From Phanerodontia chrysosporium (Eukaryota > Basidiomycota > Agaricomycetes > Polyporales > Phanerochaetaceae), in NCBI GenBank assembly GCA_001910725.1, contig MJGA01000006.1, positions 62,001 through 126,000 on the forward strand: a stretch of DNA of 64,000 bases, written 5' to 3'. A program made the translations under genes and the position numbers. Shown here in pieces: positions 32,100 to 42,981 of the stretch (the first letter of the stretch is position 1; every line of letters begins with the position of its first letter). The notes beneath the pieces are model-generated. The model was not told where the DNA came from. It saw nothing but the letters and a program-made list of their open reading frames with translations, and did not search any database.

Positions 32100-33263
32100 A
32101 TGGATCGATGTCCTATTGAGCTTTGGCAGCTTATAGCAGCCTTCGCCTGCACCGACGGCGGACGCACCGGCTGCGCGCTGTCGCTCGTATCCCATGCAAT
32201 GCGCAGTGCAGTTGAGCCTGTGCGATATCACTCCGTATCGCTCGTCGGGCAAGAAAACATCTTCGCGTTTGCCGAACGGCTCGCGCAGATGGACAACAAA
32301 CCTACAATTCGCCATCTCTTCATCTCGTTCACAAAATCATGGACACGCCTGGACGAAACAGGCCTGCCGGATACGGCGGCCCTGCTACAAGAACTAGACG
32401 ATGCAGAGACTTCCGGTCACCACAGGGATAATAGGAGAACGGACGCGATGCGCACAATCTTCGAGTCCTGCGCGCACTCCCTTTACACACTCGCCGCCCT
32501 CGTGCACGACCTGGTTGGATTCGACCCCGAGAAACACAAATACCCCGTCTTCCCGCTCCTGCGTGACCTAATCATTGACTCGATTTACGAACACTGCGAC
32601 CAGTACGCGTACAAGCGTTTTCCCTCCCTGCGACGTCTGCACATCGTCGGCGCCTGGTGCAACGAGAATCTCTGGCTCAACATCGCCTGCATCGCCCCGC
32701 GCCTCACCCACCTCAAAATCTCCAGGTTGCACCAGGACCCAGGGATGTCCCGCCTCTGTGAGGTCATCCTCGGTTGCGAAGTCGTCCCTGGCGCGCCGGC
32801 TTCAGCAGACTCAGGAGAGGACGTCGCACCGTTCGACGCCAGCCTCGCCCGAACCCAGGCCGCCTCAGAGGACAAAACGCAGTTCAACAAGATGCTCTGC
32901 TCGCGGATGACTGCCTTGCAATACATATACGCCGAACCTGAAGTGTGCCGCTGCAACGAGAGCCTTGGGTGGTGGGACACCCGGCCGTCCATCAACCATG
33001 CCAACATGCTGGCCGCTCTCGAACGTCTTGCGCGGGCGAGCGCGGAGAGCACAAACGGCCGGAGGCTCTTTGTGTTACCAAATACAGAGATCTATGCTGT
33101 GCATGTGACGCTTCGAGACTGGCTCAAGGCGGTAGAGGGCAATGGCAGCTCGTGGCCGGAAGACCTGGAAAATAGCGTTGCTACCCCTTGCACATCCCCA
33201 TCTCTGTTTGCAGCGTTGTTTCCGGATGAAACGGGTCTTCAGCTTGACTCCCTCAGGATATAA
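32100..33263 (+). CDS. F-box-like protein, family copy B
   Basis: Intronless, 387 codons. The start MDRCPIELWQLIAAFACTDG is followed by GRTGCALSLVSHAM, collinear with copy A along its whole length. Shared motifs include PVRYHSVSLVG, PTIRHLFISF, RFPSLRRLHI and THLKIS. Strongly diverged stretches lie between them, so the duplication is old or evolving fast. Codon use is normal. The product is probably soluble with a leucine-rich fold; its partner is unknown. Confidence 0.75.
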   Translation: MDRCPIELWQLIAAFACTDGGRTGCALSLVSHAMRSAVEPVRYHSVSLVGQENIFAFAERLAQMDNKPTIRHLFISFTKSWTRLDETGLPDTAALLQELDDAETSGHHRDNRRTDAMRTIFESCAHSLYTLAALVHDLVGFDPEKHKYPVFPLLRDLIIDSIYEHCDQYAYKRFPSLRRLHIVGAWCNENLWLNIACIAPRLTHLKISRLHQDPGMSRLCEVILGCEVVPGAPASADSGEDVAPFDASLARTQAASEDKTQFNKMLCSRMTALQYIYAEPEVCRCNESLGWWDTRPSINHANMLAALERLARASAESTNGRRLFVLPNTEIYAVHVTLRDWLKAVEGNGSSWPEDLENSVATPCTSPSLFAALFPDETGLQLDSLRI

Positions 33264-33493
33264 CTCTGCTCGTGCATTCTGCGTAGCACCCGTGTCTAGA
33301 TTGACTTTACTCCAAAGCCTTGTCCTGATTTCCTCAAATGGTACCGCTCCTTCTAAATATGGTGGACTCATTTTCTAAATAATTATATGTCAAAATTTAG
33401 GGTCTTCTGCGGCCATTGTATTGGTACACACACCATATTGCTTGGCCGCACGTACAAAACCACCGACAAATCCAGTACTCCGTGATGGTGTCT

Positions 33494-34470
33494 TCAATCC
33501 GGAAGACCACGGCCCATCACCGCCCTCCACCAGATCTCCCAGTCCCTACACGCGTCCTCTAGTCCATAAGAGCTGCTATCCGGTAGCAAGCACAACTGTT
33601 TACCGTTGCCCAGCCCCTGTGCACATGCCTCTGCGACGCGACGCAGCCCGGCCTTCATCAGAGTATGCATGATATACCCTGTGTCGCACCACTCGTCCGA
33701 CTTGTAATCATACGGTTGTACGCTGATATGCCGCAGCGCAGCCAATCCCGCCGCCACCGCCGCCACCTCTTCCGTGACATCCGTTGGGGACGTGGGGTAC
33801 ACGCTATCAGCGCCGTACTCGCTGTCTGCCGCGATGACGCAGATATTATCCGGCCACTTCTTGGCAGGGATGTCGAGAAGGACGCGGAGGAATGGCGAGA
33901 TCGCAATGTCCTGCGAGATGCCGGAGAGGCGAAGGTGGGTGAGCGCAAAGCGCGCCAGGCCTGCCCAGAAGTTGCCTCCGTCGATGTGGGCGCTGACGTG
34001 AAGGCGGCGGAGGGCTGGGAAGCGCGATGCCTCGAGGCCAGGGTCGAAATCGAGCTTGTCGACCACGAGGTCGCGTAGAGAGGGGAATGCGAAATTGGAG
34101 GACACGACGTCGCACTCGATCTGATGGACAGCGAGTGTCCTTACATGTGGTGCGGCCGCGAAGAGAACGCAATGGAAAGCCCTCCAAAGTTCGTCGGTCT
34201 TGCGCGCTGCTCCGGCGTGTAGCTCGCGGGGCGGTGTTTTGACGGAGACGAGGAGGTGGTGGATGACAGGCACAGAGGAATGTTTGTCAAGCAGCTGCGC
34301 AAAGGCGAGTAACTGCAGCTCATGAACGAGCGAGAGCGACTGGAAGCGTATGGGCTCCGCAATGTCACGCATGGTGCGCGACACAAGCGATAACGAACGG
34401 CCTGTACGACCCCATCAGTGCATGAAAGCGCGACTATCTTCATCCAGAGCTCAACGGGGAAGTGGTCCAT
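33494..34470 (-). CDS. F-box-like protein, family copy C, frameshifted
   Basis: The start MDHFPVELWMKIVALSCTDG at 34470 matches copies A and B. The family motif GRTGxxLSLVSRTMRD then continues in another frame from about 34408 to the stop at 33494. Restoring one G in the run at 34410-34413 (CCCC on the plus strand) rejoins them exactly where both paralogues read CTDGGRTG. The body has RFPALRRLHVSAH and THLRLSG and ends GRGLPD. The gene is convergent with copy B. It is either a very recent pseudogene or a sequence error. Confidence 0.7.
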
Positions 34471-35007
34471 AGTGATCTGGGTAGACAGTGGGGGTGTTGA
34501 AGTTCGCTATACATGTAGCTATCTGCCAAGCCCGGCCTTATGTAGTGACTGCGATCGCTGAGGGCTGTTAACTTACGTGATTAGCCCTGCAGGGTTGCAA
34601 TACAATCTGAGGAAGCGGGTTGCCTCTGTAACAATCAGCAAAGCTCCAATGGAAGTGTGACACTGCACACTGCACGATGTGGACTGCAACCAAACCTTCT
34701 CAACGGTAGCATGAACAAAGGCGTATACGCGGAGATTTTAGAATAACACTCACCGTGGACAAATACTGAAACTGGTCATTTCGCCGCTCCATCTCCGAAC
34801 GCGATGTCAGGACACGTCTCACGATGGCAATGTAAACACTCAGGCTAAACCCACAGAAACCCGAAGAGCTATGCACCAGAGACAGGGCGCCCGACTCTAG
34901 CGAGGAAGTAGACGTACATGCTGCTTTCATACTGCACGCTCCTCTCAAACGATGAACTGGATGTTCTGTATATTACACTTGAGCCAAGGCTCTAATTCGC
35001 TATGCCC
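34471..35007. other. Intergenic, no gene supported
   Basis: About 540 nt holding upstream sequence of copy C and downstream sequence of the peptidase gene. Only short shadow frames are present. Confidence 0.5.
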
Positions 35008-37778
35008 TTAAAGGTTAGACTTGCTGTCACCGAATAGCTCCTTGATGAACGCCTCCGAGTTGGGTTCGCGGCCAAGGAAGTTCTATAAGTGTAGATACAT
35101 CAGCGACCATTACACTGGACTTGCTTATTCACCGTACCTTCAGCGAGATCAGGTCGTCCTGGCTTCCTCCGGGACGGAGGATGTGATCGCGGTAGCGCTG
35201 TCCACGTGCCGGGTCCAGTGGGTCGCCCTTGAACACCGTCGCGTACATGTCTGCGGCGAAGACGAGCGAGTAAGTGTAGCCGTAGTAGCCAGCATCGTAG
35301 CCGCCGGCGATGTGTCCGAACGTGCCCTGGCCAGGAGTCGGCTTGCCCGCAGACACGAGCGAGATCTTCTCGCGCATTGTGTTCCAGAGATCCGTGCAGT
35401 CCGAGGCGTCTGGAACGCCTGTGTCAGAGAGAGCGCGACAGAATGGTAAGAACGACTAACTCTTGTCAGTGTGGACCTTTAGGTCGAAGTTCGCGAAGAA
35501 CAGCTGGCGCAGGTAGAACAGGCCGACATTGACATACCGGCTGTGCACGGACGGTCAGCGGCATATATTCTAGAGCTGGAACACACCCCTACCTCTTCAC
35601 GATCTTCTCAATCAGGTCCGCGGGGAGAGGCTTCTTGGTCTCATAGTGGCTGGACATGCGCTCGAGGACGCGGGGTTCCCAGCACCAGTTTTCGAGCATC
35701 TGCGAGGGCGCCTCGACGAAGTCGCGGGCGACGGCAGTGCCGTGGAAGCGCGCGAAGCGCGTGCGGCTCAGCAGACCGTGGAAGACATGGCCCATCTCGT
35801 GGAAGAACGTGACAACATCGTCGTGGCGCATGAGCGCGGGCTTGTTCGGCGTCGGCTTCGCGAGGTTCGCGACCATGGCCGTGAGCGGGTAGTTCCGCTT
35901 GCCGTCCGTACGCTCGTACCCGGCGAGGAGACCCCAGACAGCTGCGTGTGAGTACTTCGACTCTGCAACAGAGTTAGTGCGTCTCCACGGGGAATAGGAT
36001 AACATGCCTACCTCGGGGGAAGAGATCGAGGTAGCACCAGCCGACGAAGCCTGACTCGTCTTTGGCGTCCTTCTCCCAAACCGCAAATTGCTGTACCTCT
36101 GGATGCCACAAGTCGCCCTTGACCTCGACAAACCGGACGCCGAGCAGGTTCTGGTAGATCTCAAGGATAGCGGGGACGACCACGGCGACAGGAAGTACTC
36201 CTTGACGAGCATGTCGTCCAGTTTGAGGGTCTTCTCCACGTATTTCCGATCGTAGTACCTGTAATCCCAGATGTTGAATTCACCATCGAAGGGCAGGCCC
36301 TTCTCCTTGTGCTCCTCCTGCTTCATAGCCAGCAGAATCTCGCGCTCCTTGAGACCGACGGGGCGGAGCTTCTGCTCGAGGTCGTCGAGGAAATCCCGTA
36401 CGTTCTTTGCGCTCTTAGCCATCTTAACTTCGGTGATGTAGTCAGCCCATGTAGGATAGCCGAGCAAGTCAGCAATTTTGCGGCGGAGGTCGAGTATCTT
36501 ATCCAGGACGGGTACATTGACCGACAGACGGGACTCGTAGGCTTCGAATGCTCGCTGACGCGTGGTCGGGTTCTCTGCAAATTTGAGCTGTGAAGGCTCA
36601 GTTAACCCTAGTTGTCGCGAAAAAAAAATTGGAGCTACGCACGACTGGAAAGATGTCCGGGGTCTTGAACGTGACGTCGTACAAGTCCTTTCCGTCCTCT
36701 GTTCGCTTAGTGTATCCCGACACTACATCTTCCGGAACGCCCTTGAGTTCCTCCGCTGTGAATGCAATCGTCGCCTAAGGCGAAGTGAGCGTGGCACAGT
36801 CATGATTTGACCTTAAGTCGTACCTTTTCCTCGTTGAAGTTTTTCTGAACGACGTGATTAGACCGTTGTATGACGATACATTGTGCATATGACTTACGCT
36901 GAATTCGAGGCACGCTGCGGAGAGTTCCTTCTTGAGTGTCATGAGTTCGTTGCGCTTGTCCTCGGGTAGAGCCAATCCAGCACGAGTGCCATCCAAAATC
37001 ATCTTCTCTACCAGACGTTCCTCCTCTGGGGTGAGCTTCTGGCCCGACTTCTTGATGTTCTCTTGGGCAGCCTGCTTCGCCCTGAAGAGGTCCAGACGCA
37101 TGGACACTTCGACGCCGTACTCGCGAGCCATTGCCTCGGCCTCATTGGAGGCGTCACGAAGTTCCTTGGACGGGGATACGTTCTGGTAAAATGCGAGTGG
37201 TTCCATAGCCTGGTCGAATTCCGCCTCGCTGCGCGCAAGGGTGAGCTACTCCACTGGGTCAATGACGATCACCAGAACCTCGACGACTGCACGTACGAAT
37301 ACCTGGGTTACGTTGAATAAATGCCATATAACAGTACAGATACGCCACGTACGGATTCAAAGGTGCATTCCTCCGGTTTCTGAGCCGAGATCTTGTCCAT
37401 GAGCTTCCTGTCATTGTCGATGAGCTCCTTCGCAATCCTCCGTACGTCCTCGGGCGAGTGGGTCCACGACGGCGGAGGCTGAGGCGGGGTCAACGAAGAC
37501 ATAGCGGGATCGGTGGTGCCAAATATCGATGAGATGGTAGAGAACAGTGCAGAGGGCGATCGATACAGGACTAAATGAGGCGCAGTCCAAGTTGGAGGCG
37601 TGACCGACCGCGTGCAGCCGAAGCTTGATTTCTGTGCCAGAGTCGCGAGTCCCGCTGCTGCCAGCGCACCAATGCCTAGGATGTGTTGCCGACGGAGGCC
37701 ATGTCTCACTGCCGGTGTTGTAACCCCCGAGCCTGCTCGAAGGAGCGAGCTCATCCCGGACGTCGTGGTGAGGAGCAA
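35008..37778 (-). CDS. M3 family metallopeptidase (saccharolysin/thimet oligopeptidase type)
   Basis: Multi-exon gene. The zinc motif HEMGH lies in FFHEMGHVFHGLLSR at about 35790-35820, with the downstream glutamate in VEAPSQMLENW, as in M3 oligopeptidases. The C-terminal part has GTFGHIAGGYDAGYYGYTYSLVFAADMY, and the last exon ends GDSKSNL at 35008. The family cleaves short peptides, including mitochondrial presequence fragments. From 37778 the N-terminus is Arg-rich with a hydrophobic stretch (RHGLRRQHILGIGALAAAG), like a mitochondrial presequence. Starting at the internal MSSLTPPQPPPSWTHSPED would give a cytosolic form. Near 36191 (GG on plus) the reading KEYFPVAVVVPAILEIYQ needs one more base. 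Confidence 0.88.
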
Positions 37779-38479
37779 AGCGAACCAAGTCGGGCTGAGC
37801 GCGGATCACAAGAGGCCCTCCGGTTAACAAGTTCTGGGTGCGAATGCAACAACATGGCACGCAGCATTCCAAAGTACCCTTATCGCGGTAGCCTGTCCCT
37901 TGTCGGACAGGAGGATGTACATGGAGGAGACGTCTTCGAAAGGTCGCTACCGCCATACGAGGCAAGAGGGCGCATCAATTGATGCGCCCCGCGTTCCAGC
38001 TATGCATGCAACTGGTCTTGTGACAGAGCTGTGTTTGCAGGAAGCATTCACGGTTACGTATCTCGCTAAGGTGCTTGCTACAGGCGAGATTGTATGGAGC
38101 AGCTAGCACTTACGGAAACTCAGGAAGTGAGATGGAGGACCGTTTGTATTCAATTGGGCAGCGCCGTTCACATCTCCCTTCGTCCCTACTTCCCTGCAGT
38201 CGCTACTTGCGACACGTACCACAGCTCTCTTTATCGTCCCGCAGCAGTACATAAACGTATCTAAGAGACGGTTTCTGCAAAGAGAGTGCGGCCGGTAGTC
38301 TAGACACTGGAGAAACGGAAGTAAATCAGGCGTCTAGGCTCTCGTACATTTGGCGCCGGTGACAGCTGCCCTTCGCGCTGCTCACTCTCTTGTCACTAAC
38401 CCACTGACCCGTTCGTCGCGCCCGCACCCGACGACAGTCTCGACGCTGTTCAGGGATCCCATCTCTTCTCTACGAGTCT
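37779..38479. other. Intergenic between divergent peptidase and kinase genes
   Basis: About 700 nt between two divergent start codons, so it should carry both promoters. I see no conserved frame; a 68-codon frame at 37900-38106 has no recognisable content. Pyrimidine-rich sequence precedes the kinase ATG. Confidence 0.45.
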
Positions 38480-40061
38480 ATGATGGCGTCGCCAGCACCA
38501 ACCTCCGCAGCCCCAATCCGAAAGAAACGCAACTTCAAGGCCTTGCAGCTCGATGTGTCCAAGTCACAGACACCACCGCCGACGGAGCCAGCACCGACGA
38601 GGCTCGCGCCCGCGCCGGGGACCACTACAGGCGGAAAGAAACGTCCGCCACCCATGAAGCTGGCCGCGCCAAAGATCAACGCAAACGGTACCACAGCGGA
38701 GCAGGCCGACTCCGTGGGCAGCGCCAGCTCCGCGCCGGCGACGGATAATGCAGCCAGCAACCGCATGACCTACCACAGCACGCTATCACACACGCTTGCA
38801 AACCTCGATCTCAACTCAGAGAACAAGTATCACGACCTGCGGAACGAAGACCTCAAAGACCTCAAGGAGCTTGGCCAGGGCAATGGTGGGAGTGTCAAAA
38901 AGGTCGAGCACGTTCCGACCAATACGATCATGGCAAAGAAGGTGCGTACGTATACGTGCGAAGAGTCGCCTTGGTTGTTCACCGTGCAGTCCCATAGATT
39001 GTCCTCATCGACGCTAAGCCAGCTGTGCGGAAACAAATCCTCCGCGAGCTGCAGATCATGCACGACTGCAATTCACAATACATCATCTCGTTCTACGGAG
39101 CATTCATCTCCGACCCCAACATTTGCATTTGCATGGAGTTTATGGACAAGGGCTCGCTCGACGGCATATACAAGAAGATTGGGCCTATCGACATTGACGT
39201 GGTGGGGAAAGTAGCGTTGGCCGTGCTGGAAGGCCTGACATACCTGTACGACGTGCACCGGATCATCCACCGTGGTGAGTACCTATTCAGCCTTCATCTG
39301 CCTTGGGGAAACATGATTAATGCTCCCCAGACATAAAGCCATCCAATATACTATTCAACTCGAAAGGCCAGATCAAGATCTGTGACTTTGGTGTCTCGGG
39401 CGAGCTCATTAATTCCATCGCTGATACCTTCGTCGGCACATCAACATATATGAGCGTACGTGCTCGATCCCCGTTACCAAGTGGACACGCGATATTTACC
39501 TTGACGGATCGCAGCCGGAGCGGATACAGGGTGCACAGTACACCGTGAAGTCGGACGTGTGGTCGCTCGGGATCTCGCTCATCGAGCTTGCGCTGGGGCG
39601 TTTCCCGTTCTCGGAGAGCGCGTCGGACGACTCGGACCTGTCCGACTTTGAGAACACGCTCTCGCCGAGCCGGCCGGGGAGCCTCGCGCAGCGGACGGCG
39701 GAGCAGGCTGCCGCCGCCAAGGAGCGGCGCGACAAGAAGAAGAAGCGCAAGAGCAAGGGCGTCAGCCTGCAGGGCGGCGGCATGACGATGAGCATCCTCG
39801 AGCTCCTCCAGCACATCGTCAACGAGCCCGCGCCGCGCCTCGCCCCCGAGGGCCGCTTCCCGACCGAGGCCGAGGACTTTGTCGACAGCTGCCTGCTCAA
39901 GGACCCCCACGCGCGGAAAACGCCCAAGGAGCTCCTCGTGCGTGTTTAGTCTCGTCCTCACTTGAACTGGTGCTGACGCCTGACCTCCGCAGAAACACCC
40001 ATGGATCGAGCACGCGCGGACGAGCAGCTTCGACCTCGCCGCGTGGGCGTCCACATTCTAG
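38480..40061 (+). CDS. MAP kinase kinase, Ste7/Fuz7 type
   Basis: The N-terminus has a likely MAPK docking site, [12 protein letters not shown], followed by a Pro/Ala-rich linker. Kinase domain: glycine loop [11 protein letters not shown] lysine in MAKK, catalytic HRDIKPSN (split by an intron at about 39273-39331), DFG in CDFGVSG, and activation segment [19 protein letters not shown] with the Ser and Thr of SIADT as phospho-sites. A long charged insert ([13 protein letters not shown]) follows helix G. The end is [12 protein letters not shown], stop at 40059. This activation loop is typical of the Ste7 branch acting in the mating and filamentation cascade, rather than Pbs2 or Mkk1. Introns keep frame. 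Two adjacent Met codons open the frame. Confidence 0.93.
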
Positions 40062-40351
40062 ACCGTCGTCTCCCTTCAGGTTTTCTCCCCCAACAAGGAA
40101 GCTTTTGTGTATACCCCTCTGCCCATTCGTTCCGCCCCCATCTAGCATGCTGTCTGTGTTATAGGAGTCACTTGGTCCGGTTCATGTACTGTAGTCCTTC
40201 GAATCTTGCAAGCGCGCGCAATGATACGATCGCCGGGACCGGCTGGGCCGACGCGTCTTCGAGCATCGTAAAACATTATTCGTCGAGTAATAGAGCTACT
40301 ACAGGGTATGGTCGTTGTTCGACGAGTGACAGTAAGAAAGAGCATACAAGG

Positions 40352-40393
<42 letters not shown>
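40352..40393 (+). repeat. Mononucleotide run of 42 A
   Basis: Forty-two consecutive A residues between the convergent ends of the MAPKK gene (40061) and the DUF2235 gene (40541). No target-site duplication or retrogene is visible next to it. It may be a microsatellite or an assembly artefact. Confidence 0.95.
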
Positions 40394-40396
<3 letters not shown>

Positions 40397-40540
40397 TCGT
40401 TGTCGACGTGAGTGAGCATCAAGAAAGTCCGAATATCGTTAGCAAGGCATCGCTGTCATCAAGTCATGACATCTCAAATAGGCATAAAGTTAAGGTCTGT
40501 CATCGTGTCGTTCGTGGTGGGCATGAATGCGCGTGGCAGC

Positions 40541-42981
40541 TCATGCAACGTACACCTCCGAGCCCGCACGCCACTGCGCCGCAGGGACATACCCGGTCTG
40601 CATCCGCTCGCGCACCGACTCGTGGAAGCGGGGGCTGATGTCCGGGATGTGGCGTCCGCGGCCCATGTGTATACTGTCGCGAGAGAAAGGTCGTCAGCCA
40701 AACGCCCGGTCGCCCATAGATACGACGAGACGGACCTCCACTTGTTGTGCCACACGCCCTGCCCGTCCTGGTAACAGTAGTTCGTCGGGATGATCTCGAG
40801 GAGCCACCACCACCGGTCGAGCACGAGCTGGTCGTACAGCGGCGCACACGCGTCGAGGCGCGCCGCTTCCGCCGCAGCATCGCTCCCGTTGCCGTTCGCA
40901 CACCCGTTCGTGGCGCCGTACCCGAACGACTCGAGTGCGCGCTGGCCCGCCTCGCCCGGCGCCGGCGCAGTGGCCGCGACGGCCGCGCCGTTCGTGCCGA
41001 CCGCGAGCGGCGGCTTGCGCGGGATCTTCTTCGGGCTTGCGTGCGGGCTCGCGGGCGTGGGGAGCGGCGTGCTCGGCGCGGGCGGCGTCAGCGGGAGGCC
41101 GGGCCCCGCGAAGGTCTCGGGCGGGACGCGCGCGAGGCGGAGCGCGTCGCTGTCGAACATGATCCCGCACTGCGCCTGCGCGACCTGGCGCACCATCCAG
41201 CGCAGCGAGATGTCCGAGAGTGAGTGCGCGGTGCCGTTTGGCACGGTGCCGCCGCCGACGTCTGTGTGGAGCGAGGGCACGCGTGAGCAGCAGATCAGGC
41301 GTATGAGAGCGGAAGACGAACCGCCGTGGCATCCCGCAAACCAGACCTCGAGCACGTCCGTCGTGCCGATATTGTCTCCCGATGGGTCGTTTCGCGCGCT
41401 TACGGTGTCGAACTTGGTGTCCTTCTTGCGTCGCAGCACTTTCTCCTTGGGTGATGTGGTGCGCTTCAGCAGGGTCTTCAGCCAGGAGCCTATGCCCGCC
41501 CCTGTAGGTGCTTCTTCAGCGGCTTGCGGCGGCTGCGGTTGTGTCTCTGCGGCGCGCCTTGCAGCATCCTCTGCCGCTTGCTCTGCTCGCAGGTCCGCCT
41601 CCATGCGGCGGCGCTTGTCTTCCTCGTCGAACGAGATGTCAGACACTGGGGATGTGAGCGGCGCGTCCTCGTCTGGAACGACTGTCACGTCGGGTACGGT
41701 GTAAGATGCATCAGGCGTCAACCGGTGGTAGAGGTTTGGCTGGAATTTAGCCCGACGCTGCACGGCGAATGAGCGCGATATCGATTGCTAGAAAGCGATA
41801 CGACCTACCTCGTCGAGAGACAGGGCGTGCCGGAAGGTTTTGATCGTAGTATTCGTAGTTGTAAACGGAAGGGTCTTGCTTCTCAGGAGACCTACGCTGG
41901 CCACCGTATCCCTAGACAGAGGTTGGTTCATGACCATATAGATATATGTATCAGTCGGCGTACCAAACTCCGAGAAACTCGACGAGGACGCTTCTGCAAA
42001 ATGTTTTCTTGAAGCCTGCCGCAAGCTCGCGACTATTGTGGTCGGTGTTCTTGAAGAGTTTGTAGGCGAGTGGGAGCTGCTCCGGATTATCCTTGGGGAG
42101 AAGGCCAATCTGCTGCAACATAAGCTATCGCGTCTCTTGGAGCCTCGAGGTGAGTCCGACCTTGTGCAGGAATCCGGCGAGGGCTCTTGCGGTATATGCG
42201 CCTCGAGAGAAACCTAGACCAATGATCGTTAGCAGACGTGGCGTGTCTCTCACTATACACATACCAAATATGCAAATCTTGTCACCGGGGCGGTAATTTT
42301 GCATCAGGAAGGTGTATCCTCCTCGGACATGGGCATCAAGATACCTACGAGAGAGAAATATTTAGCACCGAATTGCACCACAGCAGGGGACCCCAAGGCC
42401 GGTTGAGGCCTTCCAGCGGCAAAAAGGTGTCTGCACTGCGGCCAACTCAGGGTCCCCAAATCGATCAAAGCTTACCAGGCTATAGCTTCGTCGAGCATCT
42501 TCGCGCCCCACTGGAAGAGCGGCTGGACGACACCTGGCTGAAAGTAGGTACCCACTCCGGGCTATTAAATAGGCTTCTGTCAGCATATACCCACCGATAT
42601 GATCATGACTGACGTACCTGATAGTAGCATAGCTGCTCGTCGGTATTATCCTTTTTTAGCAAGGCGTAGAACTTGACAACGTTGGTGTTCTATAGGTAAC
42701 ATTGGGTCAGCCAGAGCTCGCAGCGCTACACAAAATGAAACGCTATGACGCACGCTACCGTCATACTGATTCGAGGTCCCATCAAAGCAGAGCACGAGTG
42801 TGCGCGCCTTGGCGAGGCTCGCCGCGGAGTCGATGCTCATCTTCACGGGTGGCGCAGGGGGCGCAGTGCGGATAGTTGGAGAGGGAACGGGCAACGGCTC
42901 GGCGGTGAGAGGCACGTCGGGGGCGTGTATGGGCTCGGCGACGACAGTTACCGCGGCGGAGGTCGAGGGGTTGACGTCCAT
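40541..42981 (-). CDS. DUF2235 alpha/beta-hydrolase, copy 1
   Basis: A disordered N-terminus ([14 protein letters not shown]) precedes the family opening [16 protein letters not shown]. Exons for [21 protein letters not shown] and [28 protein letters not shown] follow. The nucleophile elbow GFSRG is thus intact at about 42215. Then VEFLGVWDTVASVG, a long insert of more than 100 residues rich in Pro/Ala and basic residues, and after an intron the second conserved block [15 protein letters not shown] last intron (about 40740-40680) gives [19 protein letters not shown] and a stop at 40541. DUF2235 proteins are lipase-like hydrolases, including bacterial Tle1 phospholipases; the fungal substrate is unknown. 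Confidence 0.88.

Noticed and set aside
40790..41704. Plus-strand frame of 304 codons
   Set aside because: Antisense to the conserved DUF2235 copy 1 exons; low-complexity GC-driven opening.
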